DNA from: Caenorhabditis remanei
Lineage: Eukaryota > Nematoda > Chromadorea > Rhabditida > Rhabditidae
Length of the DNA: 64,000 bases
Reading direction: 5' to 3'
NCBI RefSeq assembly: GCF_010183535.1
Contig: NC_071331.1
Span: 1,860,001 to 1,924,000, forward strand
Shown here: one piece after another, positions 44,477 through 57,125 of the stretch
Layout of the letters: every line of letters begins with the position of its first letter
Numbering within the stretch: position 1 is the first letter of the stretch
Notes under the pieces: model-generated
The model's input: the letters and a program-made list of their open reading frames with translations, nothing else
Database searches by the model: none
What the model was told of the DNA's origin: nothing
Position numbers and translations under genes: made by a program

Positions 44477-46091
44477 TTTTTTGCAAAGACTGTCATTGGA
44501 TAAAAACAAAAAGGGAAAAATGTCTTGAATATAAAAAAGTTCTGTAACGGCAGTAGTTTTGGAATGGGTTTGAAATAGAATCATTGTATAATTTCGAAAA
44601 ACCGACGCAAAATTTAAAAAAAAAATCAAAAGTATGTACCGTTTCAGTCTTTTTTCTTTTTTTTGAAAATCGCCCTGTCATCTCGATAAACCAGAACTGA
44701 ATAAAACTTGTAACTGTAAACCGAGTTGTCTGACAAACGGAGATCCGCAACGGACCATATTGAGCAGTCTGTTAGAAACTACCTCAGAAATTGCTGTTAC
44801 GAATTTAATGTTTCTCTTCAGATTGTGTGAAACTAACGTTTAATAAGTTCTGCGTGGATGCTGGATTCTTGACCGAACGGCTATAATAATAATATCGCAG
44901 ATATCAGGCCAAGAAGTTGTCCAAGCACCCGGGACTGAAATAAATGAAAGACTTCACAATCACAATTCTAAGTCGGCTTCACATGCGTTTTAAAAGAAAT
45001 TTTTAAAAAAAAAGTTTTCTTGGTTAGACACTTCTCATTTTTGCATATCTGGCTTAAATCAAGGTAAGTTTTTATGGTTTTTTGAATGAGAATTATTCAA
45101 CTGAAACAAAACTATAATAATAATAATAACTGTTACACGATTTTTATATGACAAATTGCATCAAACAAAACTAATTGTCACTCTCCTCCCATTACCATGA
45201 AGCAAAATCTATGAATATAAAAGTAAAACTAGCATAGAATCTTGTTAAAATTTTTAATAGTTGTTAGTAACATAAACATTTTGTTAAACTGTTACAGTTA
45301 AAACATTTCAGGGGTTTGCTCCAATTGAATGTGATTGGAAAACAGTCCAAAGAAGACAAAACATTGAAACTGAAAATGAATCAATTTTCAAAATTGCCTG
45401 AAAACATGACGATAGAAGAAATATAAAGAAAATTTGTTTAGGACTTTCAATAGGTCTTTTTGCGTATTTTTTGTTGTTTTAGTGAGAAAATCCAAATTCT
45501 GTCAGCGAATTAGTTGTGAAATAAATAAACTGTTAAAATTAGCAAATTTTCCGTTTCAAACTTATATTGTTATATGGATCATTTTTGTGAATCCAGTAGA
45601 GTCTGGAAAACGTAAACTCAATTTTATATTTTCTATAATAATGTCTCAATGAATACATAATATGAAACAACTGGTTGCAGGCGATGTCAAAGCCATGGCA
45701 TGGAAATGAAAATTTTATCCGTGGGACGGAAGTCGAAAGCGAGAAAAAGCCCTGAAATTGGTAGTCGGAAGTCCGAGTTTCATGCAACTCTGATAGACGT
45801 TTTATGATTCGTGACTTTTACCATTTTATCATGATCAAATTTCGCAAGACCGTTCCACAATTATTTACGTTATAAATCACGTCAACCTGAAACATTAACT
45901 ATTTTCCATTAAAAATCCACAAGTTAAATATAGAACGCGTGAAATTTCCACTAAAAAGATGAGATAACGATCTTGCTCCACTTTTTCTTTTTTCTGAAGA
46001 TAAAATCTTCAGATTTTTTATATAAGCCAAGAAATATCGGAAACTGATCAGTTTCTCCAACTGTACCAAAACTCTCTCGAAACATCTGGGA
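44477..46091. other. Gene-free DNA (block A copy 1 end, then unique)
   Basis: 44480-45300 aligns with 60090-60970 and contains (TAA)n runs near 45110-45130. From 45300 to 46090 I see no gene. 45330-45420 aligns with 54840-54890 plus 55100-55160 and provides the empty site for the MITE at 54885. Confidence 0.5.
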
Positions 46092-46607
46092 CAATGAATC
46101 TGTGCACCTTCATCGGAATCTCTCTCCTCGTCGTGTTCGGTTTCTTCTTCAATTTGCTTCCGACTAATCAAGACTCCCCACTTATCAGCACAATGTGTCC
46201 ACCCGGCTACAGCTGAGGAAAGAGAACAACTCACCAGTGACCTCAACGGGCTTCGTCAGGTAGTGGCAAATTTGGCGCTGATTTCAAACATGGCTCCCTG
46301 GTAAAACTGAAAAACGTAGATTGAATTAAGAGAAGATTATTTCAGACTTATGACATGGATCTTGAAAAAAAGACCAAAGAGATCACCTGTGCTCATCAAC
46401 ACACTGGTCCTTACACGTTTGTTGTGGAGCCGTCTGAGAAAGCTTGGCAGGAAATTGTCGCTGCATTGACAGAAAGTCGGAAAGATTATCTCATCGGGTT
46501 GCTCAAATCGTATCCACAATTTTTCAATCCATTTAATACTCGCATTAGATGCAGTTCTCTTGATCTTCCCTGTTTCACTGATGGTTGTTTAATTGGTTCC
46601 GAATAAG
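46092..46607 (+). pseudogene. Possible small gene or gene remnant, unknown family
   Basis: The best protein-like frame at 46346-46607 reads TYDMDLEKKTKEITCAHQHTG..., about 86 residues with several cysteines. It can be joined in phase to an upstream stretch ending ...EEREQLTSDLNGLRQ at 46258 through a GTAGTG..TTTCAG intron (46259-46345). Further upstream this frame lacks a clean start (a TGA sits near 46093), while a different frame gives a hydrophobic MNLCTFIGISLLVVFGFFF segment at 46092. Either the gene structure is wrong or the gene has decayed by frameshift. I do not recognise the family. Confidence 0.35.
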
Positions 46608-48869
46608 AAGTGAGAACAGTCTGTGCCAATGGTTATCCTAATTGTGTTGATTGAAATTTTTGGAATGGAAATATAAAAGAATTGTCTGTCTTCAAGTATT
46701 ACATTAGTTTAACCTTTCTGAAGGTGTTTCAGGAGCGCTAAAAAAACTTTCTGCGCTGGATTAAGTTTCATGTGAAAATAGTAAAAATCTGTGCGAAATT
46801 CGAAACCGAGAAAATTAATGTTTTTGCGGCGCAGAAAAATAGGAAGGCTCCTCCCACTCTTGCAATTTGCAGTACAATCGTGACCAGAGTTGAGCGGAAT
46901 ACGGTTTTAGACATGGTGGAAGGCAAAAGGCGGAGCGACGCATTGCTTCAAAAGATTTGCAGCAAGGGCGTGGTAATTTGTGCCTCTCCCGCAGATACTC
47001 AATCTCCGTAGTGTTTAGACTATCACTCCAATTAAAAGGTTATTCTTCTCAATTTCAGCCGCAACCTTCGTTACAATATTATGTAATCTATTCGCTATAA
47101 GTTAAAACCATCGAGAAACAGAGGAAACCAAAGAAAAATTGCATATTTTTTATCATTCGTATCAATCTTCTTCTCTGGGCCTTCAGTATCTCTTTTCTGA
47201 ACTAAAAAATGACAAGAACAGTTTAGAAAATGTCATACAATGAGGAAGAAATGAATTGAACCTTAAAAAAAATGAAAACAGATTGAAATACACTCGAAAA
47301 ATTGAAGCTTTCTTTTGAAAATTGTGCTAAACATGTGGACCCAGTAATCTGTCTTCCATCTGACCCGTGTATGTGTAATTGCTGAAACGTTAATTACAGA
47401 GAACCGGATTCATCGAATACTGTGACTTTATTGGCTTGCTTGTTTTAGACGAACAGACTGATGATTGTCAGATCGATTTTAAATTTATAAAATTAAAAAT
47501 CCAAGTCATACTTGGTGAATTCTGAATTAGCAGTGTCCGAGAAGGTAAACTAAGCTAAAAATTTCCTCAGCAAGTAAAATCAACATTTTGAAACAGAAAA
47601 AAACCATTAATGCACATAACTGATTCACTGTTTTATGATTCACATTTCTAGAGATTGTATTCAAATTGTTTGCTACTAATACGACATTCCAATTGTCATG
47701 ATTATTCCATTCACAGCAACACTCATACGAAAACGGTCTAGCAATGAAACGTGAAAAAGTCAGGAAATCTTTGACCTGCGGATTACTAAGATTCGAAATT
47801 AAAATCTGTTACAAAACTTACACTTAATAATGTTTCCATTCACGACTAGATTCCATCAACTTTGATTGCAAAGAAAGCAAAAATGTTAAATTGATGTTGA
47901 ATAGAATTCAACATTTTGAAACAGAAAAAAAAATCATTAATGCTCATATAATTAATTCACTGTTTTATGATTCACATTTTTAGAGATTTTATTTGAAATG
48001 TTTGCTGTGTAAGCACAATTGTTTTGTACCAGTTATCAATATGGAAGTGAAATCTACTCCGATTGCAGTTATTCTTCCATTCACGGCAACACTCATTCGA
48101 AAACAGTCAAGTAATGAAACATTTGAAAATATATGGAAAGTTTTTGTCTTGCGGCGCATAACAAACCCTGAAAATCTGTTTCAAAACTTAAATTTTTTCA
48201 ATGTTTCACTTACAAGTCATTTCATGGTTATTTTCACATTTCAATCGGATAGATAGCGAAAATGTTAAATTGATGTTGATTGGGGCGAGTTTAGTATTCT
48301 CTTAATCCAATTATCTTTAAAAAATCACGACAAAATGAACACAACACCTATTTGCAATCAAGTGTTCTTGAAACAAATGTATATAGCTCCAATCCAGAGG
48401 GAGTTAGGCCGGTCAGAAGTTTCGATCCAGATTTCCTTCTGAGCCCAAATAGTCTGGTTGCACCAGACCCAATCAGATAACCCAAAAGAGAAACTGGAAT
48501 TTTTTTTGCAAAGCCTTTTTTCGTACAATGTATACCTCGCTCATAGAGTTTAGGAAATATTCAGTTTTCGAACATTATGTGCTTATTTAGTTTCAAAAAC
48601 AGTGAAAATTTAGTTGAAAATTATCAAAATATCTCATTAGGAGATTTGGTAGGCTGAAATTCTTGTTTACCTACTTCAAAATAATATTTTTGAGTCTGAA
48701 CTGCTTACCTGTAGTAGGTGAAACATGGAAAATTTAAACACGGTTGATTTTCAATGATATTCGAATGATTGGAGTCTAAATGGATTATGAAAGTTTCCAA
48801 ACATTGAAAATATGATCTTACTGTAAGATTTACAAATATTTTGAAACAGAATAAATCATTTATAAGAAT
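46608..48869. other. Gene-free DNA, then block B copy 2 (first part)
   Basis: A half-terminus of the hAT MITE family (CAGAGTTGAGCGGAAT) sits at 46893-46910 with no partner end. From about 47340 the sequence is collinear with 210-1080 (block B copy 1), with extra internal repetition of a 'caacattttgaaacagaaaa' unit at 47580 and 47910. No gene seen. Confidence 0.5.
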
Positions 48870-49235
48870 TAGGGATGTTAAAAATGCGTTTTACAGTAAC
48901 CTTCGCCTTTTTCATTTCCGCCGACGGCGATATTTGCCGCTTCATTTTCAGGCGAGGGCCGCCTTCGCCTGTTTTTAAAACACAAATTTTTGACGCGTTT
49001 CATTTCCCAGTGGTAAAAAATGCTGTTTTTTTCTAATTTTGTGTAGAAATTAATTTCAAAAAGCGTAAAAAATGCTTGCCGAAAAATGAAAAGCGGTAAT
49101 GAAAACCTGTGAGAAAAAAACTAAACAGGCGAAAATCGCCTGTCTTGGAAATGAATACGGTATTTTCGCCTTATTGGGAAATGAAGCAGGCGCAACGTGA
49201 AGGCGAAGGCCGCCCGCAACATCCCTAATAAGAAA
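48862..49235. mobile_element. hAT-type MITE, filled site in block B copy 2
   Basis: The element spans 48870-49227 (358 bp) with ends TAGGGATGTT and complement. It is flanked by ATAAGAAT (48862-48869) and ATAAGAAA (49228-49235), an 8-bp duplication with one mismatch. The GC-rich interior repeats GGCGAAGGCCGCC-like strings. Block B copy 1 lacks the element at about 1076, showing that insertion followed the segmental duplication. Confidence 0.8.
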
Positions 49236-51905
49236 ATAATAAATTCCCTGTTTTGCGATCCACATTTCTGAAAATTTTATTCAAAATGTATGCTGGGTGA
49301 GTTGTGCTTCTCAAATTTGTAAATTAACATTTTGTAATAACTTTTTCAAAAAACGGATGCCAACGCAACAAGAAAATCTGACCATAGGGACCTTCAGCCC
49401 TGAGAATTCCGAAACCGCGAGAAAATCAGCTAAATGCTCAAGTGGACCGAGTAATGACCATTGAAAAGCATTTTTTTTGCATTTCCATCGAATTAATGTT
49501 TCAATGGAAAGTTGTGACCTTCTTCTGCTAGAGTCATGAAGTTTTGCTCATGGCTACACTATTTCAAATTTTCGGTAGTGAAACCTTCACAACGTGGTGG
49601 GAAATTTCAAGAAACACGACAGAATGTGTAAAAATTCTGTTTCAAAACTCACACTTTGCATCGGAAAATCAGTTTACTTTTTGTTTTTGCACCAAAAAAT
49701 CAATTTACTTCAGAAAATCAATTTACTTTTTTTCACTTTCTATTGGAATATTGATTCCTAACCCATCAACTTGTGAGTGTTGTTATTTTAAATTAAATTA
49801 AATGTAGAACAATAAAAGTGCACAATTGACTAAACTGAAAAAATAATTTGTATTCCATTCTCATGTATTATTACACGATCACAAATGTAAAATCACATTC
49901 TTAAACATGAATTCCAGGTACAGTAATTATTTCAACTGGAAATGGAATTATTTTCCCAAGAATGTATTGATAACTGCAACAATGATTTAAAAATTTATAT
50001 GTTTCACCTAGTAAATGATTATTGGGACTTTTTATACTTATGTTCCCAATATACCTAGTTTAACCTCATTGTTAATTAACTGTTGGTGTCTAGTTGCACA
50101 GCAAACTACTGTCAGAAATCAGGCATTAGTCATTAGAACAGGTTGAAACAATAATAATTTCAAACCAAAATAAAACAACTACTATTTTTCATACACGAGA
50201 ACAGATTGACAGGATTCTTGGGATGTTCTCATTATTGGTCACTTTTCAAAACAATAAGATGTGATTTACACGTGTTTCATCATTAAGCACTTAATATTTT
50301 GATGATTCCTTCTTTTCCGGCAGAGGAATTGAGTTAACTTTCTTTTCCAGAAAGAAACGAGAAAGTAGTAACAGAAAATTATTTTCAATTGACAGACTGA
50401 TATAAAGCAGAAATACACTGTTGTAAACTTGGAGTAACAACCGAGTTTTACAAATTCAACTAACTGGTTTATTAGTTTTTTAATTAACAGTCATTAAATG
50501 GCTCAAACACGATTTAGGTGAGATTTCGAAAGCTTCAGACAATAAATGCATTCAGAAAAATTCTTGGTCTTCACGTTATCATGTTCATAACAAACCTTTT
50601 ACTGTTTCAATAAACTCATATTTTTGTAGTCAATACCCGCCATTTAATTCACTGAGGGTTCAAAAAAGAGAATTTTCGTGAGATTATCTGTTTGGGATTG
50701 TCGGCACAGCCTCAAGTTGACAATTTCCATTAGAATATGACGCTCTATCAATCTGCTTGAACTGTATTCTAGGGTAAATCAAGAACATGTCTTTTTTTCA
50801 ATATCTATTTCGAACTTGCATCTACAAATATGGTAACTCAGAAACATTGAAAATAGTTCAAAAATTTTACATTTTCACAACCTTTTTAGGAAACTCACTT
50901 TGTAAAAATTGTAGTATTTCTGAAGTATTGAAATACATTTTTTGCTTACAAGTTTTCTAACAATTCCGACCTCCCTCCGATTAACATTCTGTTTCTGGAG
51001 TGTTTTTTTCAATAGTTGTTCTATATCAGTTTTCAATATCTCATGCAGTCTCCCATGTTATTTCGATTTGCAATCGAGCTCAGTGTTTTGTGTTTAAAAT
51101 TGTTTCGAAAAAGTACCAAAATGTCAGGAATCAGTTAATATTTGGATTACACCCACAACATGAAGATCAAACTATCCTTCTACAATTCAGTCGGGATTTC
51201 TGGTAACAGAAAGTTTGTTTGATACACACGTGATATCAACAATAATGTGATTATTCAGAATCCATAAGAAACTAAACTGACAGAGTAAAGATTTTATAAA
51301 GAAAAAGTCATCATCTTTATACTAGAAATATCAAAAATTAAACATTGCTAACGAATTTTAACGTTCTTTTGGTTGACTGTAACCTTTCCCGGCGCACAAT
51401 AAAAAATGTAAGTAATATGTTTTCGGGAAGTGAGACAAAAATCTATTTCATCCGAATAATTAAATCACTCTTTTTGAATCCGATATGTGGGCTCATTTTG
51501 ATAAATTGCCACTCTTACCAATACTTTTCGAAAAATGATGTCTGTCAGTAGAAGAAAAATTAAATGCAGTCCTGACTACTGTCAATTCGTCTTGTAACAT
51601 ACGGATAGTAGGAAACCTTCGAAAACCTAGATGTTATGTTCTGAAATCCGTTCGATAGACGACTTATCAATTTTCTAGAATAACGTTCCGTGTTATAAAA
51701 ATAACGAAAAAGTAATCCGTTATCAATAGAGCGAGTTTGTGAAAATAGGCTGGAAATCATCCTGCATAGAAAATGAAGAAGAGGATCTGTCCTAACATTT
51801 TCATATTCTCAGTCAGTAGTTTTCTGAATTCACTGAAAAGGTAAAGGTTTTCTTAAACGGAAAGCGAATTTATGTAGTGCTTCTCAATTTATTAACTTGC
51901 AGAAA
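49236..51905. other. Block B copy 2 (second part), gene-free
   Basis: Collinear with about 1085-4030. No gene seen. Homology to block B copy 1 ends near 51730 and homology to block A copy 1 starts near 51795, so the two blocks are almost contiguous here. Confidence 0.55.
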
Positions 51906-53084
51906 TCAGGAATTATCAAAATGGGATTCATCTGATGATAATGAGGAGGACGCCTTCTTCGATGATTCCTTATTCAAATTTGAATGTTCTTGTGACGTCT
52001 TCTTCTTTAATTCGGACACTAATTCACTCAACTCTTCTATCGCTTTGGCCTGGAAACAGAAACCAATCAAATCAAGAAAATTGAATTAACCGCAGCAAAT
52101 GAAATAATTCAAACTTTTGAAACTTTTTATGTGAAACGGAAAAAATAACTTGCAGTTTCACTTTTTCTATTTCTAACCTCATAATTTTTGTACTACTCGT
52201 GATTGTACCTGCATAATAATATGATTTTTAGCCAGAAGCAATGTTGCAATCTTGCTCAATTTCCTTACAGAACCACCATGAGCATAGGGAATTACAGCAC
52301 GAAGATCGTCGAGAGCCTCGTTCAAATCATGCATTCGGCATCTGAAAATACACATGATGAATAGTATGTAGTGAATCGTAGAAGTTATTCCTCCAAAGAG
52401 GTAGCCAAAAACAATTCTAACATGCTGCGAAAGTTTCCTGATGTTATCTAAAAAATTGAAATTTTTATGAATTTTTGGGTGAAAAGTCGATTATTGGGCA
52501 TATTTTCCTATGATGACGTCATAGGGGACTGGTGACATATTTTTTATAAATTACTAACATAGGGGTACATATGTTGTAAAAAGAGTTCGGATTGAAACAA
52601 CTTTTTGCAACTGTGCCAAGGCCCAACACAAACATTCTCAGTCTTACAGATAGTGCCTCTTAAGTGAATGTTTTTCAGAAAGCTCATTATCACAAGATTG
52701 TGAAACATAAATCGATAATGATTCCATAGGGTCAGAAAATAAACAGAGTGGTTGAAATGAATGAATCAACACATTTAAAAAATACCGGAATCAATGGAAT
52801 AGTATGGAAATAGTTTTAAACATTTATGAGAAAATAATGAAAGTGTAGATTTCGAGAAGTTTTTCAATAAAAATGTGTTCCATCTTTATCTTATAAAAAT
52901 TCAGGTTTTTTTTGATAGATAGTAACTGTGTCTTCAATCAAGCATATGCATTTTCCCTCAATTTTAACGAAAACAACACTAAAAATATTTTTTAAACTAA
53001 AAAAATCCCTCACCTCTCCCTCAAATTGATCGAAAGTCTCACTCCAGGCTCCGTGAACGACATCTTACTGCTCATGTTCTCCAT
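51906..53084 (-). CDS. Olig-type bHLH transcription factor (hlh-17/31/32-like), intact copy 2
   Basis: Three exons: 53084-53014, 52341-52209 and 52049-51906, encoding 115 aa, all GT-AG and in phase. Residues ~16-68 are a complete bHLH: basic region [16 protein letters not shown], helix 1 with [14 protein letters not shown], loop GGSVRKLS, helix 2 [15 protein letters not shown]. The MHDLN and [15 protein letters not shown] signatures are those of the Olig/Beta3 class, whose C. elegans members are hlh-17, hlh-31 and hlh-32 (glial expression is reported for them). Exon 3 extends helix 2 ([17 protein letters not shown]) and ends in a Ser/Asp-rich tail. The basic region has a Cys where vertebrate Oligs have Arg. 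It is the only one of three copies here with all exons open. It should act in the nucleus as an E-box-binding dimer. Confidence 0.88.
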
Positions 53085-54876
53085 TTTCAGCTTCTTTTTA
53101 TTCTTCTCTATTTTTTTTCGTTCTCTGAAAATAAACTCCGCCCATTCACATATTCATTTGCTACAGTATCCCCCTTTAGAGGTCCCTTGGGAGATCCCTT
53201 GGGTGAGGAAAGGGGTAATGTGAATAAGAGGAAAAAGACAAAAGAAAAGAAAGGAGAAAAGGAGAAGAAGACGGGGTGTCAATAGTGAAAAATGAGAATG
53301 GCAGATTTGATAATACGAATTGACAAGTGCTCTCGGTTCCGGGATGGGAATGGGTATGGAAGCAAATGTTTTCATATTTTTAAATGAGACTACATAAAGT
53401 AACAACTAGAGGAATTTAATGGTTCCTAAAACTTAATATTGGAACTTTGGTATGAGATTCTTCACGATATCCTGAAACACTAATTTATGCTGATTTTTAG
53501 GTATCGGGTGACCAAAAATATGTTTGCACTATTTGTCTGAGTAAAAAGGATACAAATCATGGTCAACAGAATCTGATAAATTTGTCAGACTCCTGGAACC
53601 GGAAAACATACATGTTACAAAAACACATATACCGTTTCTAAGACCAGTTTTCTTTTTCACTCAAAATTTTGAAAACCGCATTTATGAAAAGTCCAAATAA
53701 TTGAGTGAAACAAGAAATCTGAGTTACCAATCAAATGCATCTCCTGAATCAAGATGAAGATATTCATTTATGTATATTTATGCTTCAGCTACCTCTCGTA
53801 CCTCATCAAAGTTCAGTTGAATATTCTAGGAAAGCGGAAGACGGGACACGGAACAAAAAGAAATGACAAAAGAAGAAATCTCTAACAAATAAAACTTCAA
53901 TGAAACAGTAAAAACTAGGTGTTGAAAAAAAGCTAGTTTGCGATAAAACGTCACAATGAAAAGACTTTTCACTAAAACATCACAGTGAAATTATGAATTG
54001 TGTCATTATGCCAGAATTAGTAATCCTCGGTCACGGAGTGTTTGACTTTTTGATAAAATACATGCTTGAAAAGCTCCAATCACCTCCCAATTGTTTTTGC
54101 CAAACAGAATATTACGGTTAACTGTTTCAGGAATAAAAAAACGTGATTTTAAATGTTAGGAGTTATTTCGTCGTGGCTTCCTTCCTAGACATATGTTCAG
54201 GTAAGAATTTACATACGAAGAATAAGTAATTCAGAATAAATACATGCTCGACCTGGAAAATATACTAATTTTTATTCTGATGAATAATGAATTGAACGGA
54301 TAGCTGGGAGACGAATACTGAATCAAAATCAAAATGGTAGTTTAAATTTGTAAATAATTAATAATGTTGAAACATTACAAAATTTTTATTAGTAAAACTA
54401 ATACTAACCGCTTCCATGAAACATAAATATCCAACAATCTGTTCCTCTGCTCATCTTAGAACAACAGATGGTCGGAAGTAACTGAAGAACCGGGGGTGTC
54501 TTTTATTGTCATAACTCTCCTCGCTTCTTTATGAATTGAGATTAGATCTCAATTGGCGGATGTATCAATTCAGGAAATGGGAGAATGGGGTGAGCATTTT
54601 AATGGTGAGAGGGGCATTTCAAGGGATCAAGAGAACTATCTTTTTTTACCGAAAATCAAGTTATATAACAAATTGCATTAAACAAAACTAATTGGCGTTC
54701 TACTTCTTTAACAGTGAAACAAAATTTGATTATGTTGAAGGTGCTAAGCTTTGAAACTTGTTTTAACTTTTAATCGTTGTTAGACACGTAAAATATTTAC
54801 TTTTACTATTATAGAAAAATCATTTCAGCAAACACCAATTGAATCTGGTGTGAAAACAGTTCGAAGAATCCATAAC
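53085..54876. other. Upstream region of the intact bHLH gene, block A copy 2
   Basis: No gene seen. 53640-53830 is well conserved with 41450-41640, better than the surrounding DNA, and could hold enhancers. 54425-54640 matches the block-A end found in the other copies. Confidence 0.5.
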
Positions 54877-55104
54877 ACTGAAACTAGGGCTTGAAATAGG
54901 ACGAGTTGGAACGTCCCGCGTCCCCCGTCCAGGACACTCATAAAACGGTTAAAAATGAACCTATATTCTTGAAATTTCGGGTATCGTGTCCCCAGCTAGT
55001 CTTCAGGTACTGTGAAAGTTTGACTACTCTCCGACAAAAATTGACTGTTTTCTAACGTGACCGGAAAAAATGCGGGACGCCCCATTTTGAGCCCTAACTG
55101 AAAC
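54877..55104. mobile_element. hAT-type MITE with perfect 8-bp target duplication
   Basis: Element 54885-55096 (212 bp), ends TAGGGCTTGAAAT and the complement of TAGGGCTCAAAAT, flanked by ACTGAAAC on both sides (54877-54884 and 55097-55104). The paralogous stretch near 45365-45385 reads ACTGAAA once, without insertion. Interior GTCCCGCGTCCC-type repeats; non-coding. Confidence 0.8.
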
Positions 55105-55395
55105 AGATTATGAATCAAAGTTTTCATGTTAGCCTGATAATGTGAAAATAGAAGAAAAATAATGAAAAAACGTTTCGGATGTTTAATTTTTAAAGACACC
55201 TGAATGCAATTTAAAACATCAAAAAAGAGAAGTACGATTACAAACTTCATTTTTTGAATCCACAAAGTTTATAGTTACTCTGGTGTACCAGTAAACAAGA
55301 CAATAAGAAAACATATCATACATATGTACAGAAAAACTGAAAAGTAAGAGATTCCAAGTTCTGCTACAAATTCTGGTTTTTTTTAAATAAGACTA

Positions 55396-56138
55396 CTAAC
55401 ATAAAATCTTTAATCGATTGTGAAAAATCATTGCAATGATTTTAGTATACTCTTCTAAATCTACTTGTGATCTCGCCACAACACCACCTAGCAATCCTCC
55501 AAATAGAGTGCCAACTCCTGGCAAGATTTTAGTCCCAATCGATGCTCCAAGTTTTGCTCCATTCCAGGTCACCAAATACTTTGCTATTTTGGAGAATATA
55601 ATTTGTGTTCCAACCGCGTTGCAGTTTAGTTTTGTATAGGATTCAGTGGCATCTTGAATGATATATACGGCAAAAACTATTGGAGCAGCTTTGTTTACAA
55701 GCCGTAACCCTTTTCCAGCAAATTGCAACGTCTGTAATTTTCCAGAACACTTTCAGAGAATATCAGCAGAAACTACCTTACCAGTGCGACGGAAGACGGT
55801 ATGTAAGTCTCTAGTTTCTGTTCCATTGTCACCTGTGGATTAGTCATCAAATGATAGTAATCTAATCCAAATTTCGATGGAGGTTGAATACGTGCCCACC
55901 ATAAATAGTCCTCATCATCAATTTGCATTAACTTATCGTAAACAACCAGCATTCCAGATTCTTCTCTCACATCATAATGACAGAAATTGTACATTGCTCC
56001 AATATAGAACCCATTTGTGGCAAGTACATTCTTGGTTAGGGTCCTGTCGAATGGGTAAATGATAAGGAACATGATAATTAGGAGTTTAAGTGAATTGGAC
56101 AGAATATGAGAGACGCATCGAATTGTTTGTGTGAACAT
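55396..56138 (-). CDS. Two-exon gene of unknown function, probable membrane or secreted protein
   Basis: Exons 56138-55782 and 55731-55396 (phase-0 GT-AG intron) give 230 aa. Residues ~17-29 are strongly hydrophobic (SLKLLIIMFLIIYP), a likely signal anchor. The middle holds an acidic/aromatic stretch with DEDYLWWARIQ. The C-terminal third has a Gly-rich hydrophobic segment (GASIGTKILPGVGTLFGGLLGGVVA) that could insert in or hairpin through a membrane. Both exons keep one frame with good splice sites, so I consider it real. I do not recognise the family. Nothing nearby suggests an operon. Confidence 0.65.
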
Positions 56139-57125
56139 TTGAACAGAATGAAGGTAGATACATACATGAATAACGCGTGAAATTGATCGTGGGATTAACC
56201 ATAATGCTTTGTAAGTAGGCTTAATTTTTTTGCGAGAATAAAATTTTGAAACAGAAAAACTCGCAAGATAAAAAATATAGTTTTTGAACTCAATTAAGGG
56301 ATGCAGTGTACGTGGGTGTTAGAGACGGAAAAGACATGCGAGGAAATCAAGTGTTATCACTCACAGAAAAAAGGTATTTAAGCCTACGGATTGAGTTAAG
56401 TGGTGTAAGTTATCTTCTTCCTACTAATGGAATAGTTCGGTGTGTGTGTGTGTCCCGTCCGACGCTTCCCCCTGAATAACTTTTTTCTCTCTGAACCGTT
56501 TAAAAATATGGTTATGGGTATAACCATGAACCTCCGAGCGCTTCAATTTTTTGGACCCCAGGTGTTGGATTATTGTAGGATTACTGTAGCTACCGTAACC
56601 CAAAAAATGAAAAAGTGTTCCAAACAGAACCAGGGGAGACCAGGCTGGGGTGGTAACAACCTTGAATTTTATTTTGAATACGAATTTCTGGACAACTCAG
56701 ATATACTTCCGCATTTTGATCTCCGCCAAGAACTGAAGGAACACTTCTTCTTCGATGGGTTGCTCTTCTTATCAGTTTTTTTGGTTGCTTCTCTATATTC
56801 TGTTTTTCGATTTAGATCTTCTGGCTCTACTCCAATTTTGACGCCCTTTAAAAAGAGGAATGACCTTCGAAACATTGGCGCGGTGCCAAGCAAGCTTTGA
56901 ATCACATCGCTACGACGATTTTGAACCAAGTTAATTGACTTTCTAATTTTATGTGACCCAAGCAAAGAGTAAGTGAAGAGCTTTCGAATGATAGTAAAAC
57001 CAAGTCTTTAGGACAATTTTGAGCCGAGTTAGAAGGTTTTGAAGTTTAGAGGCTGGGGTGCCGCAAGGCGCGAAGCTTTTGAAGTTTATCAGTGGGCTAT
57101 CATCTTGTGGGGACACATCTGAAAC
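56139..57125. other. Intergenic repeats
   Basis: 56430-56620 is a dispersed non-coding repeat (TG run followed by a GTCCCGTCCGACGC string). The ORF at 56442-56900 is probably chance. 57095-57180 contains CTTGTGGGGACACAT twice, which has replaced the 3' end of bHLH copy 3. Confidence 0.4.

Noticed and set aside
55200..55255. A signal-peptide-like exon on the minus strand (MKFVIVLLFFDVLNC)
   Set aside because: A donor-like CAG/GTGTCT follows, but I found no second exon; too weak to call.
56442..56900. 152-aa ORF starting MCVCPVRRFP
   Set aside because: Starts in a TG repeat, has no splice context and overlaps dispersed repeat sequence.
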